Assembly (NCBI RefSeq): GCF_963662805.1
Contig: NZ_OY759869.1
Span: 158,501 to 222,500 of the forward strand
Direction of reading: 5' to 3'
Length of the DNA: 64,000 nucleotides
DNA from: an uncultured Cohaesibacter sp.
Lineage (GTDB): Bacteria > Pseudomonadota > Alphaproteobacteria > Rhizobiales > Cohaesibacteraceae
The notes below the pieces were generated by a model. The model did no database searches and was not told the origin of the DNA. It worked only from the letters and a program-made list of their open reading frames with translations. Within the stretch, counting starts at the first letter, position 1; the number at the start of each line of letters is the position of its first letter. Shown here one piece after another: positions 1 to 7,780 of this stretch. A program made the position numbers and the translations under genes.

Positions 1-1
1 C

Positions 2-2002
2 ATGAACTTAAGTTTTAAGATGGGTGGCCCAAAACCGGCTGAGCCCAAGATCGTGAAGGATCGACCGTGGATTTTCCGCACCTATGCGGGGCATTCCACA
101 GCAAAGGACTCAAATGCGCTTTACCGCATGAACCTTGCCAAGGGACAAACCGGACTGTCGGTGGCGTTCGATTTGCCGACCCAGACGGGCTATGATCCGG
201 ACCATGTTCTGGCGCGGGGTGAGGTGGGCAAGGTGGGTGTTCCGATCGCCCATATCGGCGACATGCGCGAGTTGTTCGCCGATATTCCGCTGGAGCAAAT
301 GAACACCTCGATGACGATCAATGCGACGGCGGCGTGGCTGCTGGCGCTCTATATTGCGGTGGCCGACGAGCAGGGGGCTGATCGTTCCAAGCTTTCTGGG
401 ACGACGCAGAATGATCTCATCAAGGAATATCTGTCGCGCGGAACCTATGTCTTCCCGCCGAAGCCGTCCCTGAGGCTGACCACGGACATCATCGGCTTTA
501 CCTATCATGAGATGCCGAAGTTCAACCCGATGAATGTCTGCTCCTATCACCTGCAAGAGGCCGGGGCGACCCCGGTGCAGGAACTGGCCTTCGCCCTGTC
601 GACGGCGATTGCCGTGCTCGATGCGGTGAAGGACAGCGGCGTGCTGCCCGAGGAAGACTTCCCGAAGGCGGTGGGGCGGATTTCCTTCTTCGTCAATGCC
701 GGAATGCGCTTCGTCACTGAGATCTGCAAGATGCGCGCTTTCTGTGATCTGTGGGACGAAATCTGCCTCGAACGCTATGGGGTCGAGGAGGAGCGCTATC
801 GCCGGTTCCGCTATGGGGTTCAGGTCAACTCGCTGGGACTGACGGAGCAGCAGCCGGAAAACAATGTCTATCGTGTGCTCATTGAAATGCTGGCGGTGGT
901 GCTGTCGAAGAAGGCCCGCGCCCGTGCGGTTCAGTTGCCAGCGTGGAATGAAGCTTTGGGTCTGCCGCGACCGTGGGATCAGCAATGGTCCCTGAGAATG
1001 CAGCAGATCATGGCTTTTGAGACCGATCTGCTCGAGTTTGAAGACATCTTTGATGGCTCATCGGTGATCGAGGCCAAGGTGGAGGCCCTGAAGGTCGAGG
1101 CACGGGCCGAGATGGCGCGGATCGAGGAAATGGGCGGCGCGATTTCGGCCATCGAGTCAAGCTATATGAAGCAGAAGCTGGTTGAATCCAACGCCAAGCG
1201 CCTTGAAGGCATTGAAAGCGGCGAGCAGGCTCTTGTGGGTGTAAACCGTTATGTCGAAAGCGAGCTATCGCCTCTGGCTGCGGGCGAGGACAATGGAATT
1301 CTTACGGTCGATCCGCGGGTAGAGGAAGAGGCTGTCGAGCGCATCAAGCTCTGGCGCGAGGCGCGGGATGACGCGGCTGTCGAGAGGTCTCTTGCGGCCC
1401 TGCGCGAGGCGGCGCAGACGGGTGCCAACATCATGGAGCCTTCGATTGTCTGTGCCAAGGCAGGGGTGACCACTGGCGAATGGGGCCAGGTGCTGAGGGA
1501 TGTCTTTGGCGAATATCGCGCCCCGACCGGTGTGGGCAAGGCAGCCCGTGCTGATGGTGACGACCTCGATGAGGTTCGGGCGGCGGTCAATGCTGCGTCC
1601 GAAAAGCTGGGGCGTCGTTTGAAGATTCTTGTCGGCAAACCGGGGCTAGATGGTCATTCCAACGGGGCGGAACAGATCGCTGTTCGCGCTCGGGACAGCG
1701 GCATGGAGGTGGTCTATCAGGGCATCCGCCTGACGCCTGCGCAGATCGTCAATACGGCGCTTGAGGAGGGAGTGCATGTGGTGGGACTTTCGATCCTGTC
1801 CGGCTCCCATTTGGCGCTCGTCGGTGATGTGATGACACAGATGAAGGCGGCAGGCCTTGACGATGTTCCGGTCGTTGTCGGCGGTATCATCCCGCCGACC
1901 GATGCGGACATCCTGAAGCAGGCCGGGGTCGCTGCGGTCTACACGCCGAAGGACTTTCAGCTCAATCAGATCATGAAACACATCGCAGACCTCGTCGCCT
2001 GA
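2..2002 (+). CDS. ecm: Ethylmalonyl-CoA mutase (MeaA/Ecm), adenosylcobalamin-dependent
   Basis: Predicted to isomerise (2R)-ethylmalonyl-CoA to methylsuccinyl-CoA in the ethylmalonyl-CoA pathway, which assimilates acetyl-CoA in bacteria lacking the glyoxylate bypass. The N-terminal two thirds is the methylmalonyl-CoA-mutase-type barrel (RTYAGHSTA near residue 27, SVAFDLPTQTGYD, VNSLGLTEQQPENNVYR). The C-terminal 130 residues are a B12-binding domain with the DxHxxG motif as DGHSNG at 550-555 and the GLSILSGSH loop. Length (666 aa) and the fused small domain fit Ecm rather than a split methylmalonyl-CoA mutase. The ATG at base 2 is so close to the window edge that its ribosome site is not visible; ATG at 20 is an alternative, and a start further upstream cannot be excluded. 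The next gene is convergent. Confidence 0.93.
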   Translation: MNLSFKMGGPKPAEPKIVKDRPWIFRTYAGHSTAKDSNALYRMNLAKGQTGLSVAFDLPTQTGYDPDHVLARGEVGKVGVPIAHIGDMRELFADIPLEQMNTSMTINATAAWLLALYIAVADEQGADRSKLSGTTQNDLIKEYLSRGTYVFPPKPSLRLTTDIIGFTYHEMPKFNPMNVCSYHLQEAGATPVQELAFALSTAIAVLDAVKDSGVLPEEDFPKAVGRISFFVNAGMRFVTEICKMRAFCDLWDEICLERYGVEEERYRRFRYGVQVNSLGLTEQQPENNVYRVLIEMLAVVLSKKARARAVQLPAWNEALGLPRPWDQQWSLRMQQIMAFETDLLEFEDIFDGSSVIEAKVEALKVEARAEMARIEEMGGAISAIESSYMKQKLVESNAKRLEGIESGEQALVGVNRYVESELSPLAAGEDNGILTVDPRVEEEAVERIKLWREARDDAAVERSLAALREAAQTGANIMEPSIVCAKAGVTTGEWGQVLRDVFGEYRAPTGVGKAARADGDDLDEVRAAVNAASEKLGRRLKILVGKPGLDGHSNGAEQIAVRARDSGMEVVYQGIRLTPAQIVNTALEEGVHVVGLSILSGSHLALVGDVMTQMKAAGLDDVPVVVGGIIPPTDADILKQAGVAAVYTPKDFQLNQIMKHIADLVA

Positions 2003-2055
2003 CAGAATGCGATGGTGGCCGAGCCATTCAATATCTGACTGCCTCAGGCCGGGCT

Positions 2056-3138
2056 CTAGCTTGACTGGAGACCGGCCATGGCGGTGAGGAGCCCATACAA
2101 TCGCGCCGGTTCGATGGGCCGCTGAAGCCAGTTGTCGAAGGGAGCAATCTCGTCAGGTGAAGCGTCTGCCGAAATGGCGATGAGGGGCAACTCGGCAAGG
2201 GTCTCTGTCGCCCTGATTTCTCTTGCCAACGCCCAACCATCCATGTCCGCCATGCGGATGTCGATCAGGGCGAGATCGGGTCGTTTGGTCTGGAGCATAG
2301 CCAGTGCTTCTCTGCCAGAGGCGGCATGCATCGGGCTTGTATTCAGCGCTTTGAGGATCTGGTCGAGGATCAGGTGATTGGTCTTGTTGTCGTCAACGAC
2401 GAGGATTTTGGCGGTACTTGCTCGTGCTTCCTGCGGTGCGTCATCCTCGGGCTCCTCTGTCCGGGGGGATTGGTCGCTGCCGAATTCGATGATCGGTAAC
2501 CAGATGCGAAAGCGAGCGCCATGTGGCTCGTTGGCTTCGGCAAGGATATCGCCGCCGGTGGCGCGAATGAGGTTGCGTACACTCCAGAGCCCGAGGCCCG
2601 AGCCCGACACCTGCCCCTTGCTCTTGCCGCGATGATAGGGTTCGAACAGCAGTTCCGGGTCGGAGGATCCGAAGCCCTCCCCGTCATCGCAAAAGACCAG
2701 ATTGAGAGTCTTCTCGTCACCGCATTGAGCTTGGAGTGATATGCTCGACCCCTTGGCATATTTCAGGGCGTTGTCGAGCAGCAGAATCAGCGCCCGGTGA
2801 AGATGGGCCGGTTCTTCGATGGCGCAACGGGCCGCTGTGACCGTCTGATCGAGCGCCAATTGAAAGTCAACGCCCTTGGCCTTGCAGAGGCTTGTGGCGA
2901 GCTTGCTGAAATCTTCCAGAATATGGCTGGTCTTGCTGTTGGCATTGGCCGCTTCGGATGCGATCGCCGTTTCCCCGTCGAGCATCGCCATGGCGCTCCC
3001 CGCCGCGATGAGAACCGCGTCAAGAAGACCGGCACTTAAGGTCGGGTCGTTTGTGTTCTTCACCAGATCGGTCAGAGAAATGATCGCGCTCAGGTGTGTT
3101 CTCAGGTCATGCTGAAAAGAGTCCGCTTTTTCAACCAT
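2056..3138 (-). CDS. Sensor-less hybrid histidine kinase with receiver domain
   Basis: Cytoplasmic two-component protein of 360 aa with no input domain or membrane segment. A short H-box region carries the likely phospho-acceptor His10 (FQHDLRTHL). The ATPase domain shows an N box (DNALKYAKG, Asn123), G1 (DDGEGFG, 151-157) and G2 (GSGLGL, 179-184). After an acidic linker, a receiver domain (about 243-358) has the acidic pair D249/D250 and the likely phospho-acceptor D293. The usual receiver lysine before the KP turn appears to be arginine (LQRPIEP, R340), a conservative but unusual change. No partner regulator lies nearby. The input signal and output are unknown. The gene is convergent with ecm. 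Confidence 0.85.
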   Translation of the reverse strand: MVEKADSFQHDLRTHLSAIISLTDLVKNTNDPTLSAGLLDAVLIAAGSAMAMLDGETAIASEAANANSKTSHILEDFSKLATSLCKAKGVDFQLALDQTVTAARCAIEEPAHLHRALILLLDNALKYAKGSSISLQAQCGDEKTLNLVFCDDGEGFGSSDPELLFEPYHRGKSKGQVSGSGLGLWSVRNLIRATGGDILAEANEPHGARFRIWLPIIEFGSDQSPRTEEPEDDAPQEARASTAKILVVDDNKTNHLILDQILKALNTSPMHAASGREALAMLQTKRPDLALIDIRMADMDGWALAREIRATETLAELPLIAISADASPDEIAPFDNWLQRPIEPARLYGLLTAMAGLQSS

Positions 3139-3381
3139 GCTGGCATTTCTCTGGTGTTAGGATCCCCATTCCATGCTATAGCCAGTTTTGCCACTTGTCG
3201 ACAAAGCTGCGCACCTTGTGCTGCCTGTGGAAATCATGAGGCTTTTGGCATTATTATCCCGCCTGTTTCAACATGAACAGCAACGCCCTTTCTTTCCCGC
3301 TTCCTGCCGAAGAGGTTTCGCGCTTCCCACGTTCATGTTGTCCGACTTCTTTTTGCTGCCGTTCGCATCCGGAGTGCCGTC

Positions 3382-4341
3382 ATGCCCGAGTTGTTCCATA
3401 TTGTCCTTCCCATCTTCATGCTGATTGCCATTGGCTATGGCGTCATCGTCACGGGGTTGGTTGAAGCGTCGGCCGGGCAGGCGATCTCGAAATTCGTCTT
3501 CACCATACCACTGCCTCTGTTGATGTTCCGCTCCATGGCAACAAGCGATGTCGGGGGACGCGAGCCCTGGTCGCTCTGGATTGCCTATTTCACCTGTTTC
3601 TTCCTCGTCTGGATGCTGGCGATGCTGGCAACCCGGTATCTGTTCAAGCGAGAGGGCAGTGTGCTGGCTGTTGCGGGGATTTCCAGCGGCTTTTCCAACC
3701 TCGTGCTGCTGGCTCTGCCCGTCGTCAACGGGGTGTTTGGCGAGGATGAGCTGTTTCCCCTGTTGATGCTGATTTCGGTGCATCTACCAGTGACGATGCT
3801 GTCAAGCTCGCTGCTCGTTGAATGGTATGGCCGCGACGAGGGCGGCAAGCTCAATCTTGCTGCGGTCCTCTGGAAGGTGATCAAGGGTCTGGCACGCAAT
3901 CCGCTGATCATCGCTGTGGTGACCGGGTCGATGTGGGGGCTGATCGGTTGGGACATTCCGATTTATGCCTCTCTCGTCATCGACAAGATCACCCCGATTG
4001 CGGTGCCACTGGCACTCATTTCGATGGGGATGGGGATGCGGGACTATGGCCTCAGGGGCGATATCATTCCCGGCATCGTGCTTGGCCTGATCAAGATCGT
4101 GGTGTTCCCAGCGCTGTTCCTGCTGATCACGTCCACTATTCTTCCTCTGCCGAATGAATGGGTTGCGGTGATTGTTCTGGGGGCAGCCAGTCCCACCGGG
4201 GTCAATGCCTATCTGTTGGCAAACCATTTTGGCGTCGGACATCGTCTGTCGGCCAACACCATCACCCTGTCGGTGCTGATGAGTCTTGCCACCTTGCCGT
4301 TCTGGATCTCGATCGCGCGGTCGATCATGCCTCCGGCATAA
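3382..4341 (+). CDS. AEC-family (auxin efflux carrier type) transporter
   Basis: A 319-aa polytopic inner-membrane protein with about ten hydrophobic segments in the two-bundle pattern of the AEC/bile-acid-sodium-symporter-like fold. Typical family features are FTIPLPLLMFRSMA near the N terminus, a central cytoplasmic loop near 150-170 and GAASPTGVNAYLLA in the second half. Family members export or exchange organic acids such as malonate or malate; the substrate here cannot be read from sequence. GGAG lies 7 nt before the ATG. The last 17 bases overlap the 3' end of the convergent gluQ, so the two transcripts could interfere. Confidence 0.85.
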   Translation: MPELFHIVLPIFMLIAIGYGVIVTGLVEASAGQAISKFVFTIPLPLLMFRSMATSDVGGREPWSLWIAYFTCFFLVWMLAMLATRYLFKREGSVLAVAGISSGFSNLVLLALPVVNGVFGEDELFPLLMLISVHLPVTMLSSSLLVEWYGRDEGGKLNLAAVLWKVIKGLARNPLIIAVVTGSMWGLIGWDIPIYASLVIDKITPIAVPLALISMGMGMRDYGLRGDIIPGIVLGLIKIVVFPALFLLITSTILPLPNEWVAVIVLGAASPTGVNAYLLANHFGVGHRLSANTITLSVLMSLATLPFWISIARSIMPPA

Positions 4342-5221
4342 AGGCCTCAAGGTCAGCATCCGAGAGTTCGATCATCCGGCGCACCTCGTTCGGGGTGACG
4401 CCGTCCTGCCGCAATTGTCTCAGACTCAGATCCATGCGGGATTTCGACAGCTTGTCGCCATCCGGGCTGGTCAACAGTCTGTGGTGGTGATAGCAGGGTG
4501 CGGGCAGGTCCAGCAGGGTCTGCAACAGGCGATGGACCGACGTGGCCTCAAAGAGATCCTGCCCCCTGACAACATGGGTGATCCCTTGTGCTGCGTCATC
4601 GATCACCACGGAGAGATGATAGCTGGTGCCGCAGTCCTTGCGGCCGAGCACCACATCGCCCCATTGTTCAGGGACAGCCGCGATGGTGCTCTCTCCGGGC
4701 GTATCAGACCCAAGGGGGCCACTTTCCTGCCAGAAGAGAGGTTTCGACAGGGTGGCAAGGGCCTTTGTCATGTCGAGGCGCCATGCCGCCTCCTGACCGT
4801 CTTTTTCGAGAGCGTTCAGAAGAGTTCGCGGAAAGAGCGGTGCACCGTCTGGATCTTCAGGCCACGGGGTGCCGGTCTGTTCGCGCCATCCTCCGATGGT
4901 GGTCTGGATGTCCTTGCGGCTGGCAACGGAGGGGTAGATAAGGCCCTTTTGTTTCAGCTCTTCGAGCGCTTTTGTATAGTGATCAAAGCGATCCGACTGG
5001 CGTATGACGGGCTCTTCCCATTGGAGCCCGAGCCAGGCGAGATCTTCCAGCATCTGGTCGATCTTGTCCTCGGTGCAGCGTATGGTGTCGATGTCCTCAA
5101 GGCGCAGGAGAAAGCGCCCGCCCGTGCGCTTTGCCGCTTCATGATTGATCAGCGCCGAGAGGGCATGGCCCAGATGAAGGGCACCGTTGGGGCTGGGGGC
5201 AAAGCGGAAGATGGGCTGCAT
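4325..5221 (-). CDS. gluQ: Glutamyl-Q tRNA(Asp) synthetase
   Basis: Attaches glutamate to the queuosine at the wobble position of tRNA-Asp. It is a shortened class-I glutamyl-tRNA synthetase (298 aa) with the catalytic Rossmann fold but no anticodon-binding half. The N terminus (FRFAPSPNGALHLGHA) holds the HIGH-type motif at 16-19, and the KMSKS-type loop is KLSKS at 257-261. A queuosine-precursor transporter gene at 47.4-48.1 kb is functionally related but distant. The 3' end overlaps the AEC gene by 17 bp in convergent orientation. Confidence 0.92.
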   Translation of the reverse strand: MQPIFRFAPSPNGALHLGHALSALINHEAAKRTGGRFLLRLEDIDTIRCTEDKIDQMLEDLAWLGLQWEEPVIRQSDRFDHYTKALEELKQKGLIYPSVASRKDIQTTIGGWREQTGTPWPEDPDGAPLFPRTLLNALEKDGQEAAWRLDMTKALATLSKPLFWQESGPLGSDTPGESTIAAVPEQWGDVVLGRKDCGTSYHLSVVIDDAAQGITHVVRGQDLFEATSVHRLLQTLLDLPAPCYHHHRLLTSPDGDKLSKSRMDLSLRQLRQDGVTPNEVRRMIELSDADLEAFMPEA

Positions 5222-5353
5222 GGCGTAACTTGCTGAGACGGTTTGGTGGCGAATGGTTGTTCGTCAAAGAGATAGCCTGCCTCGGCTCCCTCGTCTATAG
5301 AGGGCTTTGTCCAACCATGTGGTGCTTCGAAGACTAGGCGCGAGGGGAGCAAG

Positions 5354-5995
5354 ATGAACAGACTGACCAATCAGGCCGATCTTGATGCGTCGCTTGCCCG
5401 GCTCGCTCGTCTTGATCCGAGACTTGAGCCTTTTGTTGCCGGGTGTCAGCCGATTGCCCTGCGTCAGCAGCCGCGTGGGCTTGAGGGCCTGTTGCAGATC
5501 GTGTTGGCGCAGCAGGTCTCTGTCGCGTCGGCGCGGGCGATCTGGAGCCGTTTTCTTCAGGCTTATCCCGGCTGTGATCTTGTCGCACTGTCCGGGGCCG
5601 GAGAAGAAGAGTTGCGAGCCTGTTCGCTGTCGCGTCCGAAAATCAGGACGGTGATGAAGCTGATGGAGGCGCTTCAGAGCGGCTTTGATCTTGATGGACT
5701 TGTGGACCTGCCGGAGGCGGAGGCGCACAAGCGGCTTGTCAGTCTCCACGGCATCGGACCATGGACGGCTGACATCTATATGTTGTTCTGCCTTGGATCT
5801 GCGGATGTGTTTCCTGCTGGTGATCTGGCGCTGCAGGTTGCGGTTGCCCATGTTCTGGGGCTTGAGGACAGGCCGGGCGAGAAAGATCTCGCCCGACTTG
5901 CGGAAGACCTTTGGTCACCCGAGCGGAGCGCCGCGGCGCATTTGTTCTGGGCGATCTATCGCGACCTGAAGGCAGGCCGCGAAGGCGTTCTCTAG
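5354..5995 (+). CDS. DNA-3-methyladenine glycosylase II (AlkA-type, HhH-GPD)
   Basis: Base-excision repair glycosylase that removes alkylated purines. The 213-aa protein is the HhH-GPD core alone, without the N-terminal TATA-box-like domain of E. coli AlkA. The helix-hairpin-helix is LHGIGPWTA at 131-139 and the catalytic aspartate is D157 in FPAGDLALQ. There is no C-terminal Fe-S cysteine cluster, which argues against endonuclease III or MutY. A strong ribosome site (GAGGGGAG) sits 4 nt before the ATG. The gene is divergent from gluQ and convergent with dsbB. Confidence 0.88.
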   Translation: MNRLTNQADLDASLARLARLDPRLEPFVAGCQPIALRQQPRGLEGLLQIVLAQQVSVASARAIWSRFLQAYPGCDLVALSGAGEEELRACSLSRPKIRTVMKLMEALQSGFDLDGLVDLPEAEAHKRLVSLHGIGPWTADIYMLFCLGSADVFPAGDLALQVAVAHVLGLEDRPGEKDLARLAEDLWSPERSAAAHLFWAIYRDLKAGREGVL

Positions 5996-6002
5996 ATCCG
6001 GA

Positions 6003-6581
6003 TCAGTCTTTGATCAGGCTGGATGCCAGACGGTCGACGATCGGAAGGCGCCGTGCCAACGGGGCGATGGCATCCTTGGACAGGAAGGCGCCAGCCAGAG
6101 CAATCAGCATCAGGCCCGTGGACAGAACCACGTTCCAGCCGCCAAAGGACAGGCCAAGAATGCGCAGCTGAGCCACATCACAGCGGATCAGTTTGGTCTG
6201 GCCGAGGTTGGCGAACATGTCGGCGGCGTTGTTGCTGATGGCCACGGTGTTGGCGCAGTCATTGGGGCCGAGCCAGAATTGCCATTCGGCACCGGCCTGA
6301 TAGATGCCGGTCACCCAGCCATAGCCAAGCAGTGCAAAGAGCGCGAGAAAGGTAATGCGGATCAGCCAAGCGGGGGCCTTTTTCCAGATGAGGGCCAACA
6401 CGACCAGCGATGCGGGGATCATGCCATAATGGACATGGCGCTGGATGTAACAGAGCTGGCAGGGCTGGTAGCCGCCAATATATTGGAACCCCAGCGAACA
6501 GGCCGAGATGAAGAGGGCGCCGAACAACAGGAGCATGGCGGCGAGGGACTGGGTTTTTCCAACCGGAGCAGTAAGGGACAT
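6003..6581 (-). CDS. dsbB: DsbB-family disulfide bond formation protein
   Basis: Inner-membrane quinone-dependent oxidase that reoxidises periplasmic DsbA. The 192-aa protein has four hydrophobic segments and both expected cysteine pairs: C41/C44 in the first periplasmic loop (QPCQLCYIQRHVHYG) and C109/C134 in the second. The CQLC-YxxR signature is typical. No dsbA is visible in the window. The stop lies 8 bp from the end of the convergent glycosylase gene. It may form a unit with the YqaA-type gene upstream, which is on the same strand 70 bp away. Confidence 0.9.
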   Translation of the reverse strand: MSLTAPVGKTQSLAAMLLLFGALFISACSLGFQYIGGYQPCQLCYIQRHVHYGMIPASLVVLALIWKKAPAWLIRITFLALFALLGYGWVTGIYQAGAEWQFWLGPNDCANTVAISNNAADMFANLGQTKLIRCDVAQLRILGLSFGGWNVVLSTGLMLIALAGAFLSKDAIAPLARRLPIVDRLASSLIKD

Positions 6582-6651
6582 TTTTTTGTTATTTCCTTAG
6601 CGGATTGGGCAGGGTCTCAGCTCTGTACGTTCAAAGCATGACGAAAGTTTG

Positions 6652-7239
6652 TCAGTGCGGGATGAGGTACTTTGCCACAACGAACCCACCAATGAGAAGC
6701 ACCAGCGCCAAAGTGAAGACGAGCCCGAGACGTTTCTCGATGAAATCCTTGATCGGAGGGCCGAGCCAATAGAGCAAGGCAGAGACGATAAAGAAGCGGG
6801 CACCGCGTGCGGCGATGGATGCAAGCATGAACACGGGAAGCGACAGGCCGGTCGCTCCCGATGCGATGGTAATCACCTTGTAGGGAAATGGCGTAAGACC
6901 GGCGATCAGTACGATCCAGACACCCCATTCGTTATACTGGTTTGTGAAGGAGGCGAACTTTTCGGCATACCCATAAAAGGCGAGAATTGGCTCGGCGACC
7001 TGATCGAACAGGAAGGCTCCGATCGCATAACCCAACAGTCCGCCGATGACCGAGGCTATGGTGCAAAGTGTTGCGTAAAACCAGGCCTTGTTGCGCCGGG
7101 CAATAACCATCGGGACGAGGAGGGCGTCGGGGGGGATCGGAAAGATCGAGCTTTCAATGAAGGAGACCGCGCTGAGTGCCCAGGGTGCTCGGGGTCCGGA
7201 CGCAAGGCCCATTGTCCAGTCGTATAATTTTCGAAGCAT
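6652..7239 (-). CDS. YqaA/DedA-type (VTT domain) membrane protein
   Basis: A 195-aa inner-membrane protein with the SNARE-associated/VTT (DedA superfamily) signature: ESSIFPIPPDALLVPM near the N terminus, then a GxxxGYxIGAFLFD re-entrant segment and a conserved GLTPFPYKVITIASGATG block. Members are implicated in envelope homeostasis and possibly lipid scrambling; YqaA proteins are a short subgroup. The precise role is not known. It is transcribed away from tRNA-Leu and lies upstream of dsbB on the same strand. Confidence 0.85.
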   Translation of the reverse strand: MLRKLYDWTMGLASGPRAPWALSAVSFIESSIFPIPPDALLVPMVIARRNKAWFYATLCTIASVIGGLLGYAIGAFLFDQVAEPILAFYGYAEKFASFTNQYNEWGVWIVLIAGLTPFPYKVITIASGATGLSLPVFMLASIAARGARFFIVSALLYWLGPPIKDFIEKRLGLVFTLALVLLIGGFVVAKYLIPH

Positions 7240-7444
7240 CAGCGAAGAACTACCTTTTGATGGGCCGGAAACGAGGGGTGTTTTCCGGCCATGCCACGCC
7301 TACATGGGCATAAAGAGCCCGGCTGGCAAGTCTCAATGAGCGAATTGACAGAGTGTTGTTACGAAATTACCCGCAAGGTTCTGTGCGTAGGGTTAAAAGG
7401 CGGGCAATTCGTGTTGACTATGGAGCTTTTGTGACGGTTATCGG

Positions 7445-7472
7445 TTGACGGGTGCGATTATGTTCTTATAGT
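7445..7472 (+). promoter_or_regulatory. Probable sigma-70 promoter of tRNA-Leu
   Basis: TTGACG at 7445-7450 and TATAGT at 7467-7472 are separated by 16 bp and end 12 bp before the first base of the tRNA. Position and near-consensus boxes support a housekeeping promoter. No experimental start is known. Confidence 0.6.
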
Positions 7473-7484
7473 CCGAGCCCACGT

Positions 7485-7571
7485 GCCCCTGTGGCGGAAC
7501 TGGTAGACGCGACGGATTCAAAATCCGTTTCCTTCACCGGAGTGCCCGTTCGAGTCGGGCCAGGGGCACCA
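7485..7571 (+). tRNA. tRNA-Leu (anticodon CAA)
   Basis: An 87-nt class-II tRNA. The acceptor stem GCCCCTG pairs with CAGGGGC (7561-7567), followed by discriminator A and an encoded CCA. The anticodon stem ACGGA/TCCGT encloses the loop TTCAAAA, giving anticodon CAA, which reads UUG. A long variable arm and the TTCGAGT T-loop are present. No direct repeat of the 3' end was noticed downstream, so there is no sign of an integrated element here. Confidence 0.95.
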
Positions 7572-7780
7572 TTCTTCCTGGACAACCAAATCTTCCAAAC
7601 ATTTTTTGTCGTGCCGTTCTGAGGTCGGAGCCTTCAAGGGTTCTCACTCATTTGTCAGACTGATGTCCCCAATTGGACTTGACGGGCATGGGATCCTCTT
7701 GTTTCTCTGTGCTTTTTACAGGTGCCTCCTTGAGCTGATTTCAGATCTTTGTCGCGAGGAGGCTGGTTGAAAGGCTTGCC

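Noticed and set aside
110..985. 291-codon minus-strand frame opposite ecm
   Set aside because: Antisense to conserved mutase sequence, Arg/His-rich shadow composition.
4286..5236. 316-codon plus-strand frame opposite gluQ
   Set aside because: gluQ on the minus strand has all synthetase motifs; the opposite frame shows no family feature.
7485..7571. tRNA-Leu and tRNA-Arg as integration sites of genomic islands
   Set aside because: No integrase gene nearby and no repeat of either tRNA 3' end was noticed.
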